Of a stretch of 64,000 nucleotides of DNA, positions 1 through 7,720 are shown in pieces. The stretch comes from Actinomyces slackii (GTDB lineage Bacteria > Actinomycetota > Actinomycetes > Actinomycetales > Actinomycetaceae). The notes under the pieces are model-generated. The model saw only the letters and a list, made by a program, of their open reading frames with translations. It did not search any database and was not told where the DNA came from. The translations under genes and the position numbers were made by a program. Position 1 is the stretch's first letter. Every line of letters starts with the position of its first letter. The stretch spans positions 1,736,001-1,800,000 of the forward strand of contig NZ_LR134363.1 in assembly GCF_900637295.1 (NCBI RefSeq). The letters are read 5' to 3'.

Positions 1-438
1 TTCGAGGATGATCCCACCGGCTACATCAACCAGATCTTCCTGCCGGCCCTGGCCGTGGCCGTGCCCAATGCCGGTTCCCTGACACGGGTGGTGCGCACCG
101 CCATGGTCGAGGAGCTCGACCGCGACTACGTGCGCACCGCCATCGGCGGAGGCATTCCCAAGCACGTCGTGGTGGCCCGCAACGTGCTGCGCAACGCGCT
201 CATCACGCCCCTGACGGTGCTGGGCCTGCGCATCGGCTACGCCATGGGCGGGGCCGTGGTCATCGAGATGATCTTCAACATCCAGGGCATGGGCCAGCTC
301 ATCTTCCAGGGAATCACCCGCAACGACGTCAACATCGTCCAGGGGGTCTCCATCACCGTGGCCCTGGCCTTCATCCTCATCAACATCGTGGTCGACATGC
401 TCTACGTGCTTGTCAACCCGCGAATCAGGAGCGTGTGA
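1..438 (+). CDS. ABC importer permease, DppB type (5' truncated by window edge)
   Basis: C-terminal 145 residues of an inner-membrane permease of the dipeptide/oligopeptide ABC family; the reading frame is open to base 1, so the start lies outside the window. The visible part has the conserved cytoplasmic EAA-type loop (EELDRDYVRTAIGGG followed by the RNVLRNALITP segment), which contacts the ATPase, and the last membrane helices. The stop overlaps the next start by one base, so it is translationally coupled to the fused permease-ATPase. The following nanA, nanK and nanE genes indicate that the substrate is sialic acid rather than peptide; this is inference from context. The solute-binding protein should lie just upstream, outside the window. 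Confidence 0.9.
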   Translation, partial: FEDDPTGYINQIFLPALAVAVPNAGSLTRVVRTAMVEELDRDYVRTAIGGGIPKHVVVARNVLRNALITPLTVLGLRIGYAMGGAVVIEMIFNIQGMGQLIFQGITRNDVNIVQGVSITVALAFILINIVVDMLYVLVNPRIRSV

Positions 439-2624
439 TGCTGCACCGCCGCACCCTTGACAAGGCATCCCAGCCCGGACTGCGATTCCAGGGCTTCAGG
501 GCCCTTCCCCTGAGCTCCAAGATCGCCGTGATCATCCTGGGCATCATCGCCCTGGCCGCCATCCTGGCCCCCCTGGTGGCCCCCTACAGCCCCGGTGCCA
601 CCGGCCTGGCCCAGACCGAGACCGTCACCCATATCGAGGGCGTCGGGGAGGTCACCTCCACCGACCCGGCCGTGGCGCCCTCGGCCTCCCACCTCTTCGG
701 CACCGATGCCACCGGCCGCGACATCTTCTCGCGCATCGTCCACGGAGCCCGGGTCTCCCTGGTGGTGGGCCTGGCCGCCACCGGGCTGGCGCTGGCCGTG
801 GCCGCCGTGCTGGGGGCCGTGGCAGCGACCAGCCGAACCTGGATCTCCGAGACCCTCATGCGGCTGCTGGACGTCGTCATGTCCTTCCCCGGGATCGCCC
901 TGGCCGCGGTGCTCGTCTCGGCGATGTCCACCCGGCTGCCCATGCTGCCGGTGATCATCATCGCCATCGCGGTGCTCTACACGCCCCAGCTCACCCGGGT
1001 GGTGCGCGCCAACATCCTGTCCCAGTTCGGGGAGGACTATGTGGCGGCCAGTCGCGTCATGGGATCGGGCACGGCCTGGATCCTGGCCAAGCACGTGGCC
1101 CGCAACTGCATCGCCCCCATCATGGTCTTCGCCACCGTGCTGGTGGCCGACGCCATCGTCTTCGAGGCCTCCCTGTCCTTCATCGGGGCGGGCATCAAAT
1201 CGGTCAACGCCGCGACCTGGGGAAACATGCTCTCCGAGGGCAAGGCGCTGCTGCTCAGCGGCCACTGGTGGCCCACCTTCTTCCCCGGCCTGATGATCCT
1301 CATCACCACGCTGTGCCTCAACATCCTCTCCGAGGGCCTGACCGACGCCATGGCCTCTCCGCGCATCAAGGCCCGGGCCGACGTCCAGGCCGACGAGGAG
1401 GCCATGGAGACCCGCGCCGCCCGGGACGACAGCGCCTGGCAGGAGGCCGCCGAGGCTGTCACCAAGGCCGCCTCCGCCAAGGAGGAGGCCGGCACCGACG
1501 GCCCCGAGGACCCCGGCGCCGGGGAGGCGCTCAGCCGCAGCGCCCTGACCGGGGTGAGCGCCGCCGCGGTGGAGGATGTGCCCCTGGACAAGCGCCTGAG
1601 CGATCTGCGGGTCTCCGAGCTGGCCCGCGCCGACCGCCTGGTCTACGACAACCCGGGGGCCGAGCCCGTCCTGGAGGTCAAGAACCTGTCCATCGCCTTC
1701 CCCGAGCAGCACGGCGAGGTCGACATCGTCGACTCGGTGTCCTTCTCCGTGCGTCCCGGCGAGGCCATGGGCCTGGTGGGGGAGTCCGGCTGCGGGAAGT
1801 CCATCACCTCCCTGGCGGTCATGGGACTGCTGCCCCCCAGCGCCCGCATCACCGGCGAGATCCTCTTCCAGGGCCGCAACATCCTGGAGATGAGCCCGGC
1901 CGAGCACAATGCGCTGCGCGGCCACGAGATGAGCATGATCTACCAGGACGCCCTGTCCTCCCTCAACCCCTCCATGCTCATCCGCTCCCAGATGAAGCAG
2001 CTGACCTCCCGGGGCGGGACCCGCAGCGCCGAGGAGCTCCTGGAGCTGGTGGGACTCGATCCCGTGCGCACCCTGAGGAGCTACCCCCACGAGCTGTCCG
2101 GGGGCCAGCGCCAGCGCGTCCTCATCGCCATGGCACTGACTCGCGACCCCGCCCTGGTGCTGGCCGACGAGCCCACCACCGCCCTGGACGTCACCGTCCA
2201 GAAGCAGGTCATCGACCTGCTGGGGGAGCTGCGCGAGAAGCTGGGCTTCGCCATGGTCTTCGTCTCACACGACCTGGCCCTGGTGGCCAAGCTCGCCCAC
2301 CGCATCACCGTCATGTACGCCGGCCAGGTCGTCGAGCAGGCGCCCACGGCCGAGCTGCTGTGCAACCCGGTCCATGAGTACACCCGCGGACTGCTGGGGG
2401 CGGTGCTGTCCATCGAGTCCGGCTCCACCCGCCTGCACCAGGTGCGCGGCGTGGTGCCCTCGCCCAGCGAGTTCGTCGCCGGCGACCGATTCGCCCCGCG
2501 CTCCTCCCACCCCGGGGTCGGCCTGGATACCCGACCGGTGCTCCAGCCCGTTCCCGGATCCCCTGACCACCACTGGGCCGTCACCCCCGAGCTCGAGGCC
2601 CTGCTCGACAAGGAGCGTCACTGA
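438..2624 (+). CDS. Fused ABC permease-ATPase (DppC + DppD), probable sialic-acid importer
   Basis: 728 residues from the ATG at 438 (a GTG directly before it at 435 is an alternative). Residues about 1-305 are a DppC-type permease with an EAA loop (EDYVAASRVMGSG). Residues about 306-409 are an acidic, alanine-rich linker without recognisable fold. Residues about 410-728 are an oligopeptide-type ATPase with Walker A GESGCGKS (about 448-455), signature LSGGQRQRV and Walker B ALVLADEP. The inner-membrane subunit and one of the two ATPases are therefore one polypeptide. It overlaps both neighbours by one base (ATGA type), fixing subunit stoichiometry. I recall a comparable fused subunit in the Corynebacterium glutamicum sialic-acid importer (SiaG). 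Substrate inferred from nanAKE downstream. Confidence 0.9.
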   Translation: MLHRRTLDKASQPGLRFQGFRALPLSSKIAVIILGIIALAAILAPLVAPYSPGATGLAQTETVTHIEGVGEVTSTDPAVAPSASHLFGTDATGRDIFSRIVHGARVSLVVGLAATGLALAVAAVLGAVAATSRTWISETLMRLLDVVMSFPGIALAAVLVSAMSTRLPMLPVIIIAIAVLYTPQLTRVVRANILSQFGEDYVAASRVMGSGTAWILAKHVARNCIAPIMVFATVLVADAIVFEASLSFIGAGIKSVNAATWGNMLSEGKALLLSGHWWPTFFPGLMILITTLCLNILSEGLTDAMASPRIKARADVQADEEAMETRAARDDSAWQEAAEAVTKAASAKEEAGTDGPEDPGAGEALSRSALTGVSAAAVEDVPLDKRLSDLRVSELARADRLVYDNPGAEPVLEVKNLSIAFPEQHGEVDIVDSVSFSVRPGEAMGLVGESGCGKSITSLAVMGLLPPSARITGEILFQGRNILEMSPAEHNALRGHEMSMIYQDALSSLNPSMLIRSQMKQLTSRGGTRSAEELLELVGLDPVRTLRSYPHELSGGQRQRVLIAMALTRDPALVLADEPTTALDVTVQKQVIDLLGELREKLGFAMVFVSHDLALVAKLAHRITVMYAGQVVEQAPTAELLCNPVHEYTRGLLGAVLSIESGSTRLHQVRGVVPSPSEFVAGDRFAPRSSHPGVGLDTRPVLQPVPGSPDHHWAVTPELEALLDKERH

Positions 2625-3436
2625 TGCCCGCCGCCACCTGGAACCCCGCCGACCCCGTCATCGAGCTGCGCGGCGTCCACGTCATCCACACCTCGCGCAC
2701 CGGCTCGCTCTTCAAGCCCGAGAAGGTCCATGCCGTCAACGACGTCAGCCTGTCGGTGCGCCGCGGCGAGACCCTGGGCCTGGTGGGGGAGTCGGGCTGC
2801 GGGAAGTCGACCACCGCGCGGGTCATGGTGGGCCTGCAGGCCGCCACCCGCGGGGAGGTCCTCTTCAAGGGCAGACCCCTGGGGCGCTCGGCCGCGGACC
2901 GCCGCGAGCTGGGGCGCTCGGTCTCCGTGGTCTTCCAGGACCCGGCCACCGCCCTCAACCCCCGCATGCTCATCCGCGACACCCTCATCGACCCGCTCAA
3001 CGTCCACGGGATCGGCTCGCAGGCCGAGCGCGAGGGCCGCGTGCGCGACCTGCTCCACCTGGTGGGCCTGCCGCCCTCGGCACTCAACGTCCTTCCCCGC
3101 CAGATCTCTGGGGGCCAGCGCCAGCGCGTGGCCATCGCCCGGGCCCTGGCCCTGGGCCCCGACATCATCGTGGCCGACGAGCCGACCAGCGCCCTGGACG
3201 TCTCGGTGCGGGCCCAGGTGCTCAACCTGCTCCAGGACCTCAAGGCGAGCCTGGGGCTGGGCCTGGTCTTCATCAGCCACGACATCAACACCGTGCGCTA
3301 CGTCTCCGACCGGATCGCCGTCATGAACTCCGGCAGCATCGTGGAGACCGGCACCACCGAGGAGATCTTCTCCCATCCCAACCAGGACTACACCCGCACC
3401 CTGCTCGGCGCGGTCCCCTCACTGCTCCAGGCCTGA
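2624..3436 (+). CDS. ABC importer ATPase, DppF type
   Basis: 270-residue ATP-binding subunit, the partner of the ATPase domain fused in the preceding protein. It has Walker A GESGCGKST, the oligopeptide-family signature ISGGQRQRVAIARAL, Walker B DIIVADEPTSALDV and the switch histidine in ISHDI. Start ATG at 2624 overlaps the upstream stop by one base. A 57-nt gap follows before nanA, with no terminator visible, so transcription most likely continues into the catabolic genes. Predicted to power sialic-acid (or sialo-compound) uptake at the cytoplasmic face of the membrane. Confidence 0.9.
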   Translation: MPAATWNPADPVIELRGVHVIHTSRTGSLFKPEKVHAVNDVSLSVRRGETLGLVGESGCGKSTTARVMVGLQAATRGEVLFKGRPLGRSAADRRELGRSVSVVFQDPATALNPRMLIRDTLIDPLNVHGIGSQAEREGRVRDLLHLVGLPPSALNVLPRQISGGQRQRVAIARALALGPDIIVADEPTSALDVSVRAQVLNLLQDLKASLGLGLVFISHDINTVRYVSDRIAVMNSGSIVETGTTEEIFSHPNQDYTRTLLGAVPSLLQA

Positions 3437-3493
3437 GCCCCGGCCAGGCCAGCTCCACCCACCACCCCCCCGCACCGTAGAAGGACTCCGCCC

Positions 3494-4414
3494 ATGGACA
3501 CCCGCTTCACCGGCGTCATCCCGCCCGTCATCACCCCCTTCACCCCCCAGGGCGAGCTCGACGCCCAGAGCCTGGACCGCCTCATCGACCACCTCATCGA
3601 CGGCGGCGTCCACGGCCTGTTCCCCCTGGGCTCATCCGGCGAGGTCGCCTACCTGACCGACGCCCGGCGCGAGGCCGTGCTCCGGCGCGTCGTCTCCCGC
3701 GTGGACGGGCGCGTGCCCGTCCTGGCCGGGGCCATCGACACCACCGCCTCGCGCGTCATCGAGCAGGCCCGGCGGGCCCAGGACCTGGGGGCCGACGCCG
3801 TCGTGGTCACCTGCCCCTTCTACGCCCTCAACGATGAGGCCGAGATCGCCGCCCACTTCCGGGCCGTGGCCGCCGCCCTGACCATCCCCGTCCTGGCCTA
3901 TGACGTCCCCGTGCGCCTTGGCGGGACCAAGCTCTCGCGCGACCTGCTCGTGGGCCTGGGCAAGGAGGGCGTGATCGTCGGGGTCAAGGACTCCTCGGGC
4001 GACGACGTGGCCTTCCGCCGTCTCGTGGCCGCCAACGAGGCGGCCGGACACCCCCTCGCCCTGCTCAGCGGGCATGAGCTCATGGTCGACGGGATGCTCC
4101 TGCTGGGCGCTGACGGCTGCGTGCCCGGATACGGCAACGTCGAGCCCCGCCCCTACCGCCAGATGTGGGACGCCTCCAGGCAGGGCCAGTGGCAGCGGGT
4201 CCGCGAGATCCAGGACGGGCTCGCCGCCCGGTTCGAGGCGGTCTTCGCCGTCCAGGGACGCTCCGGCGATGCCACCGGCATCGGGGCCTTCAAGACCGCC
4301 ATGGCCCAGATGGGCATCATCGCCACCAACCGCATGGCCTTTCCCATCGAGCCGCTGGAGGAGGCCAACAGGGAGGCAGTGGTCGAGGTCATGAGGCGCG
4401 AGGGCCTCATCTGA
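3494..4414 (+). CDS. nanA: N-acetylneuraminate lyase family protein
   Basis: 306-residue TIM-barrel aldolase of the NanA/DapA family. NanA splits N-acetylneuraminate into N-acetylmannosamine and pyruvate through a Schiff base. Visible residues: GSSGE motif near residue 50 that binds the pyruvate carboxylate, catalytic Tyr136 in YDVP, and Schiff-base Lys165 in VGVKDSSGD, matching Tyr137 and Lys165 of E. coli NanA. The family also contains dihydrodipicolinate synthases; the position between a sialic-acid type importer and nanK-nanE makes the lyase role much more likely. ATG at 3494, 57 nt after the importer ATPase gene. Confidence 0.88.
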   Translation: MDTRFTGVIPPVITPFTPQGELDAQSLDRLIDHLIDGGVHGLFPLGSSGEVAYLTDARREAVLRRVVSRVDGRVPVLAGAIDTTASRVIEQARRAQDLGADAVVVTCPFYALNDEAEIAAHFRAVAAALTIPVLAYDVPVRLGGTKLSRDLLVGLGKEGVIVGVKDSSGDDVAFRRLVAANEAAGHPLALLSGHELMVDGMLLLGADGCVPGYGNVEPRPYRQMWDASRQGQWQRVREIQDGLAARFEAVFAVQGRSGDATGIGAFKTAMAQMGIIATNRMAFPIEPLEEANREAVVEVMRREGLI

Positions 4415-4437
4415 GGACGCGTCACGAGGAGCCCGCC

Positions 4438-5487
4438 ATGGAGTCCGCACAGCGCATCTGCGCCCCCGACCCTCATGGGCCGGGCGCCGTCGTCGGCCTG
4501 GACCTGGGCGGCACCAAGATGGCCGCCGCCCTGGTGGGGGCCGATGGCGTCCTCCTGGGTCCCGCGGCCCGCCTGGACACCCCGGCCAGCCAGGGGCCGG
4601 AGGCGATTCTCGACGCCGTCGCCTCCCTGGTGCTGGACCTGGCCGCCTCGGCGGGGCCGGGAGAGCCGCCGATCGCCGCGGTGGGAATCGGCACCGCCGG
4701 GGTGGTCGACACCACTACCGGCACCATCATCTCGGCGACCGAGGCGCTCGCGGGCTGGGCCGGCACCCCCGTGGCCCAGGGCCTGTCCCAGCGCCTGGAG
4801 CCCGCCGGCCTGGGCCGCATCCCCATCGACGTGGTCAACGACGTCGACGCCTACGCCACCGCCGAGGCCTGGAGGGGAGCCGGGCGGGGATGCTCCAGCC
4901 TTCTCGTGGCCGCCGTGGGAACCGGGGTGGGAGGGGCCCTGGTTTTGGAGGGGCGGACCCGGCGCGGAGCCCACCACGTGGCCGGGGAGATCGGGCACAT
5001 CCCCGCCCCGGGCGCGCAGGGGGAGACCTGCACCTGCGGGCGGATCGGGCACCTGGAGGCCGTTGTGGCGGGGCCCCAGATCCACCGGCGGTACCTGGCC
5101 GGGGGAGGGGACGACGCCGTGCGGGACGCCCGCCAGGTCGAGGAGCGGGCCCTGGCCGGAGAGGAGCTGGCCCTGGCGGTCTACCGCGACTCGGCGCAGG
5201 CCCTGGGACAGGCGCTGGCGGGACTGGCCAGCGCCATCGACCCCGATCGCATCCTCATCTCCGGGGGCCTGGCCCGGGCGGGGGACCTGTGGTGGGGGCC
5301 CCTGCGCCGGGCCTTCGCCGCCGAGGTCATCGAGCCCCTGGCCGGCATCGAGATCCTCCCGGCCGCCCTGGGAACCACCGCCCCCATCATCGGGGCCGCG
5401 CGCGGCGCCCTGAGGGCCGCGGGCCTGCCCGAGACCGAGCCGGGCGCCGCCCGGGACACCACCGATCAGCCCCAGGAGGAGCCGTGA
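4438..5487 (+). CDS. nanK: ROK-family N-acetylmannosamine kinase
   Basis: 349-residue ROK kinase, predicted to phosphorylate N-acetylmannosamine to its 6-phosphate. The ATP loop is GLDLGGTKMAAAL near residues 21-33. The ROK zinc motif reads GH-IPAPGAQGET-CTCGRIGHLE: the third cysteine of the canonical CxCGxxGCxE is histidine here, which can still be a zinc ligand. The ATG at 4438 was chosen because it lies 23 nt after nanA and leaves a short N-terminal tail before the ATP loop; the frame is open further upstream but overlaps nanA. The stop overlaps the nanE GTG start. Confidence 0.87.
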   Translation: MESAQRICAPDPHGPGAVVGLDLGGTKMAAALVGADGVLLGPAARLDTPASQGPEAILDAVASLVLDLAASAGPGEPPIAAVGIGTAGVVDTTTGTIISATEALAGWAGTPVAQGLSQRLEPAGLGRIPIDVVNDVDAYATAEAWRGAGRGCSSLLVAAVGTGVGGALVLEGRTRRGAHHVAGEIGHIPAPGAQGETCTCGRIGHLEAVVAGPQIHRRYLAGGGDDAVRDARQVEERALAGEELALAVYRDSAQALGQALAGLASAIDPDRILISGGLARAGDLWWGPLRRAFAAEVIEPLAGIEILPAALGTTAPIIGAARGALRAAGLPETEPGAARDTTDQPQEEP

Positions 5488-6194
5488 CCACGACCCGCCA
5501 GCCGCCCCCCGGTGACCACCCCGTTCTGACGCGCCTGCGCGGCGGGCTCATCGCCTCCGCCCAGGCCTACCCGGGCGAGCCCATGCGCGATCCGCGCACC
5601 ATGTGCCAGGTCGCCCAGGCCTGCGCCACAGGAGGAGCCGTGGGCATCAGGGCCCAGGGTCTGGCCGACCTGAGCCTCATCACCCAGCAGGTCGACCTTC
5701 CGGTCATCGGGCTGTGGAAGGACGGGACCCAGGGCGTCTTCATCACCCCCACCCTGACCCACGCCATCGCCGTGGCCTCCACCGGCTGCCAGATCGTCGC
5801 CCTGGACGGGACCCGCCGACCCCGCCCCGACGGGCTCACTCTGGCCCAGACCGTGGCCGAGCTGCGCCAGGCACGGACCGGTGCCCTGGTCATGGCGGAC
5901 TGCGGAAGCCTTGAGGACGCCCTGGCCGCCCAGGACGCCGGCGTCGACATCCTGGGCACCACCCTGGCCGGCTACACCGGGCAGCGCCCCGCCACCCAGG
6001 GCCCGGACCTGGAGCTGGTCGATGAGATCGTGGCCCGCGCCGAGCTGCCCGTCATCGTCGAGGGCCGCGTGCACACTCCCGCCCAGGCCGCCGCCGCCAT
6101 GGAGCGGGGGGCCTTCGCCGTCGTGGTGGGCACGGCCATCACGCACCCGACCACGATCACCTCCTGGTTCGTCAGCGCCGTCAGCGGCGCCTGA
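5484..6194 (+). CDS. nanE: N-acetylmannosamine-6-phosphate 2-epimerase
   Basis: 236 residues from GTG 5484, which overlaps the nanK stop. Converts ManNAc-6-phosphate to GlcNAc-6-phosphate, joining sialic-acid breakdown to the amino-sugar pool. The family pattern is clear: GGLIASAQAYPGEPMRD at the N-terminus, IGLWKDG, and the C-terminal barrel strands ADCGSLEDALAAQDAGVDI and LGTTLAGYTG. GlcNAc-6-phosphate deacetylase is not in the window; glucosamine-6-phosphate deaminase (nagB) lies 3.3 kb downstream in its own unit. This is the last gene of the nan operon. Confidence 0.92.
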   Translation: MTTTRQPPPGDHPVLTRLRGGLIASAQAYPGEPMRDPRTMCQVAQACATGGAVGIRAQGLADLSLITQQVDLPVIGLWKDGTQGVFITPTLTHAIAVASTGCQIVALDGTRRPRPDGLTLAQTVAELRQARTGALVMADCGSLEDALAAQDAGVDILGTTLAGYTGQRPATQGPDLELVDEIVARAELPVIVEGRVHTPAQAAAAMERGAFAVVVGTAITHPTTITSWFVSAVSGA

Positions 6195-6240
6195 ACGGGG
6201 TCGCCTCGCACGGCACGAACAGGGCGGCAGGGAAGCCGGA

Positions 6241-6275
6241 AGGGCGCGGATTCGCCCAGGGGGAAACCGCGCCCT
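6241..6275 (+). terminator. Possible terminator after nanE
   Basis: A 9-bp perfect stem (agggcgcgg / ccgcgccct) with a 17-nt loop, 47 nt after the nanE stop. There is no T-tract. It could end the nan operon, but the large loop makes this tentative. Confidence 0.35.
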
Positions 6276-6367
6276 CCAGCGAATCGGTTCACATGAGACA
6301 GGTGTGACAGCAGTGGCGCACGGGCGTCAATTGTTACGCGTCATGCGGCGCAACACCGGCTCTGTAC

Positions 6368-6397
6368 CTGACAAATCCCAGGTTCTATGCGTAGCGT
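6368..6397 (+). promoter_or_regulatory. Probable promoter of the HU gene
   Basis: A -35 like CTGACA (6368-6373), an 18-nt spacer and a -10 TAGCGT (6392-6397) precede the HU gene. The predicted transcript start near 6404 leaves a leader of about 46 nt that contains the AGAGGGAAG ribosome-binding site. Confidence 0.5.
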
Positions 6398-6449
6398 TGC
6401 AGGCAGTGGCACCACAAACGGGTGCCCACCCACGATCGAGAGGGAAGAC

Positions 6450-6731
6450 ATGTCTGTCAACCGCACCGAGCTCATCGCCGCCATCGCCGAGAAGGCCGGC
6501 CTGACCAAGACCGACGCCGACGCGTTCCTGGGTGCCTTCCAGGACGTCCTGGTCGAGAACGTCGCCAAGGGCGAGGCCGTCAAGATCACCGGCCTCATGG
6601 GCGTTGAGCGCGTCGAGCGCGCTGCACGCACCGGCCGCAACCCCCGTACCGGCGAGGAGATCCAGATCCCCGCCGGCTACGGCGTCAAGGTCACCGTCGG
6701 CTCTTCCCTGAAGAAGGCCGTCGCCGGCTGA
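6450..6731 (+). CDS. HU-family DNA-binding protein
   Basis: 93-residue histone-like nucleoid protein that bends and packs DNA as a dimer. It carries the standard HU fold: MSVNRTELIAAIAEKAGL helix region, dimer core VKITGLMGVERVERAARTGRNPRTGEEI (the flexible beta arm includes GRNPRTGEEIQIPA) and the VTVGSSLKKAV end. Length is typical; there is no lysine-rich tail of the mycobacterial type. The ATG at 6450 follows an AGAGGGAAG ribosome-binding site and a recognisable promoter. A 20-bp hairpin follows the gene, so it is probably transcribed alone. Confidence 0.95.
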   Translation: MSVNRTELIAAIAEKAGLTKTDADAFLGAFQDVLVENVAKGEAVKITGLMGVERVERAARTGRNPRTGEEIQIPAGYGVKVTVGSSLKKAVAG

Positions 6732-6752
6732 ACGCGGCGCAGCCAGTGCGCA

Positions 6753-6797
6753 TCGGGCCCGCGGGCCCCGGGCGATACCCGGGACCCGCGGGCCCGA
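6753..6797 (+). terminator. Terminator hairpin after the HU gene
   Basis: Two 20-nt arms (6753-6772 and 6778-6797) pair with a single mismatch around the 5-nt loop cgata. The stem is extremely GC-rich and has no T-tract, the usual look of actinobacterial terminators. Confidence 0.8.
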
Positions 6798-6925
6798 CGC
6801 GTGCTCGGCGCACCGCCGTGCGGGATCAGTCCGCTGACCCACGGGGAGCGCCTGGTCCTCCGCGACGAGACGCGCCCCTTCCCCGGGTGGATGTGCCGGC
6901 GCCTGATATCCCCTAGCGTGATGGC

Positions 6926-7720
6926 ATGTCCGCACAGCCTCCGCACCAGCCCAGTCCCGGTGCTCCCGCCATCGTCCTGGAGGGGCTCGCCAAGGCCTTC
7001 GGCCACAAGCTCGCCGTTGACCACCTGAGCCTGGAGATCCCCACCGGGAGCTTCTACGGGGTGGTGGGCCCCAACGGCGCAGGCAAGACCACCACCCTGT
7101 CCATGGCCACGGGCCTGCTGCGCCCCGACGCCGGACGCGCCCTCATCCACGGCACCGACATCTGGGCCGAGCCGCAGCGGGCCAAGGCGCTCCTGGGGGT
7201 CCTGCCCGACGGTCTGCGCACCTTCGACCGGCTCAACGGCATGGAGCTGGTCACCTACTCCGGCCTCCTGCGCGGCATGGAGCGCCAGACCGTCGAATCG
7301 AGGGCCGTCGAGCTCATCACCGTGCTGGGCCTGTGGGAGGCCGGCACCAAGCTCGTGGCCGACTACTCGGCGGGCATGCGCAAGAAGATCCACCTGGCCT
7401 GCGCCATGGTGCACTCCCCGGCCATCCTCGTCCTGGACGAGCCCTTCGAGGCCGTCGACCCCATCTCCGCTCAGACCATTCAGACGATCCTGCGGGACTT
7501 CGCGGCCGCCGGGGGAACCGTCGTCATCTCCAGCCACGTTATGGACACCGTCGAGCGCCTGTGCGATCACGTGGCCATCATCAACGCCGGCCGCGTCATG
7601 ACAGCGGGGTCCACCACTGAGGTCGCCGCCGGAGGCAGCCTTGAGGAGCGCTTCACCCAGGTCGTGGGGGCGCAGGTGCGCACGGAGGGACTGGCATGGT
7701 TGCGACCCTCGTCTCACTGA
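6926..7720 (+). CDS. ABC transporter ATPase (exporter type)
   Basis: 264-residue ATP-binding subunit of the CcmA/DrrA-like class. Walker A is GPNGAGKTT (about residues 48-56), the signature is the less usual YSAGMRKKIHLA, Walker B is AILVLDEPFEAVDP and the switch histidine is in ISSHVMD. A TAGCGT -10 element (6914-6919) lies exactly 6 nt before the ATG and there is no ribosome-binding site, so a leaderless mRNA is likely. It overlaps the membrane protein gene that follows, its evident partner. Cargo unknown. Confidence 0.88.
   Translation: MSAQPPHQPSPGAPAIVLEGLAKAFGHKLAVDHLSLEIPTGSFYGVVGPNGAGKTTTLSMATGLLRPDAGRALIHGTDIWAEPQRAKALLGVLPDGLRTFDRLNGMELVTYSGLLRGMERQTVESRAVELITVLGLWEAGTKLVADYSAGMRKKIHLACAMVHSPAILVLDEPFEAVDPISAQTIQTILRDFAAAGGTVVISSHVMDTVERLCDHVAIINAGRVMTAGSTTEVAAGGSLEERFTQVVGAQVRTEGLAWLRPSSH

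Noticed and set aside
402-2090. 562-residue - strand frame opposite the fused permease-ATPase
   Set aside because: Low-complexity product, no start signal, lies wholly opposite a gene with clear ABC motifs.
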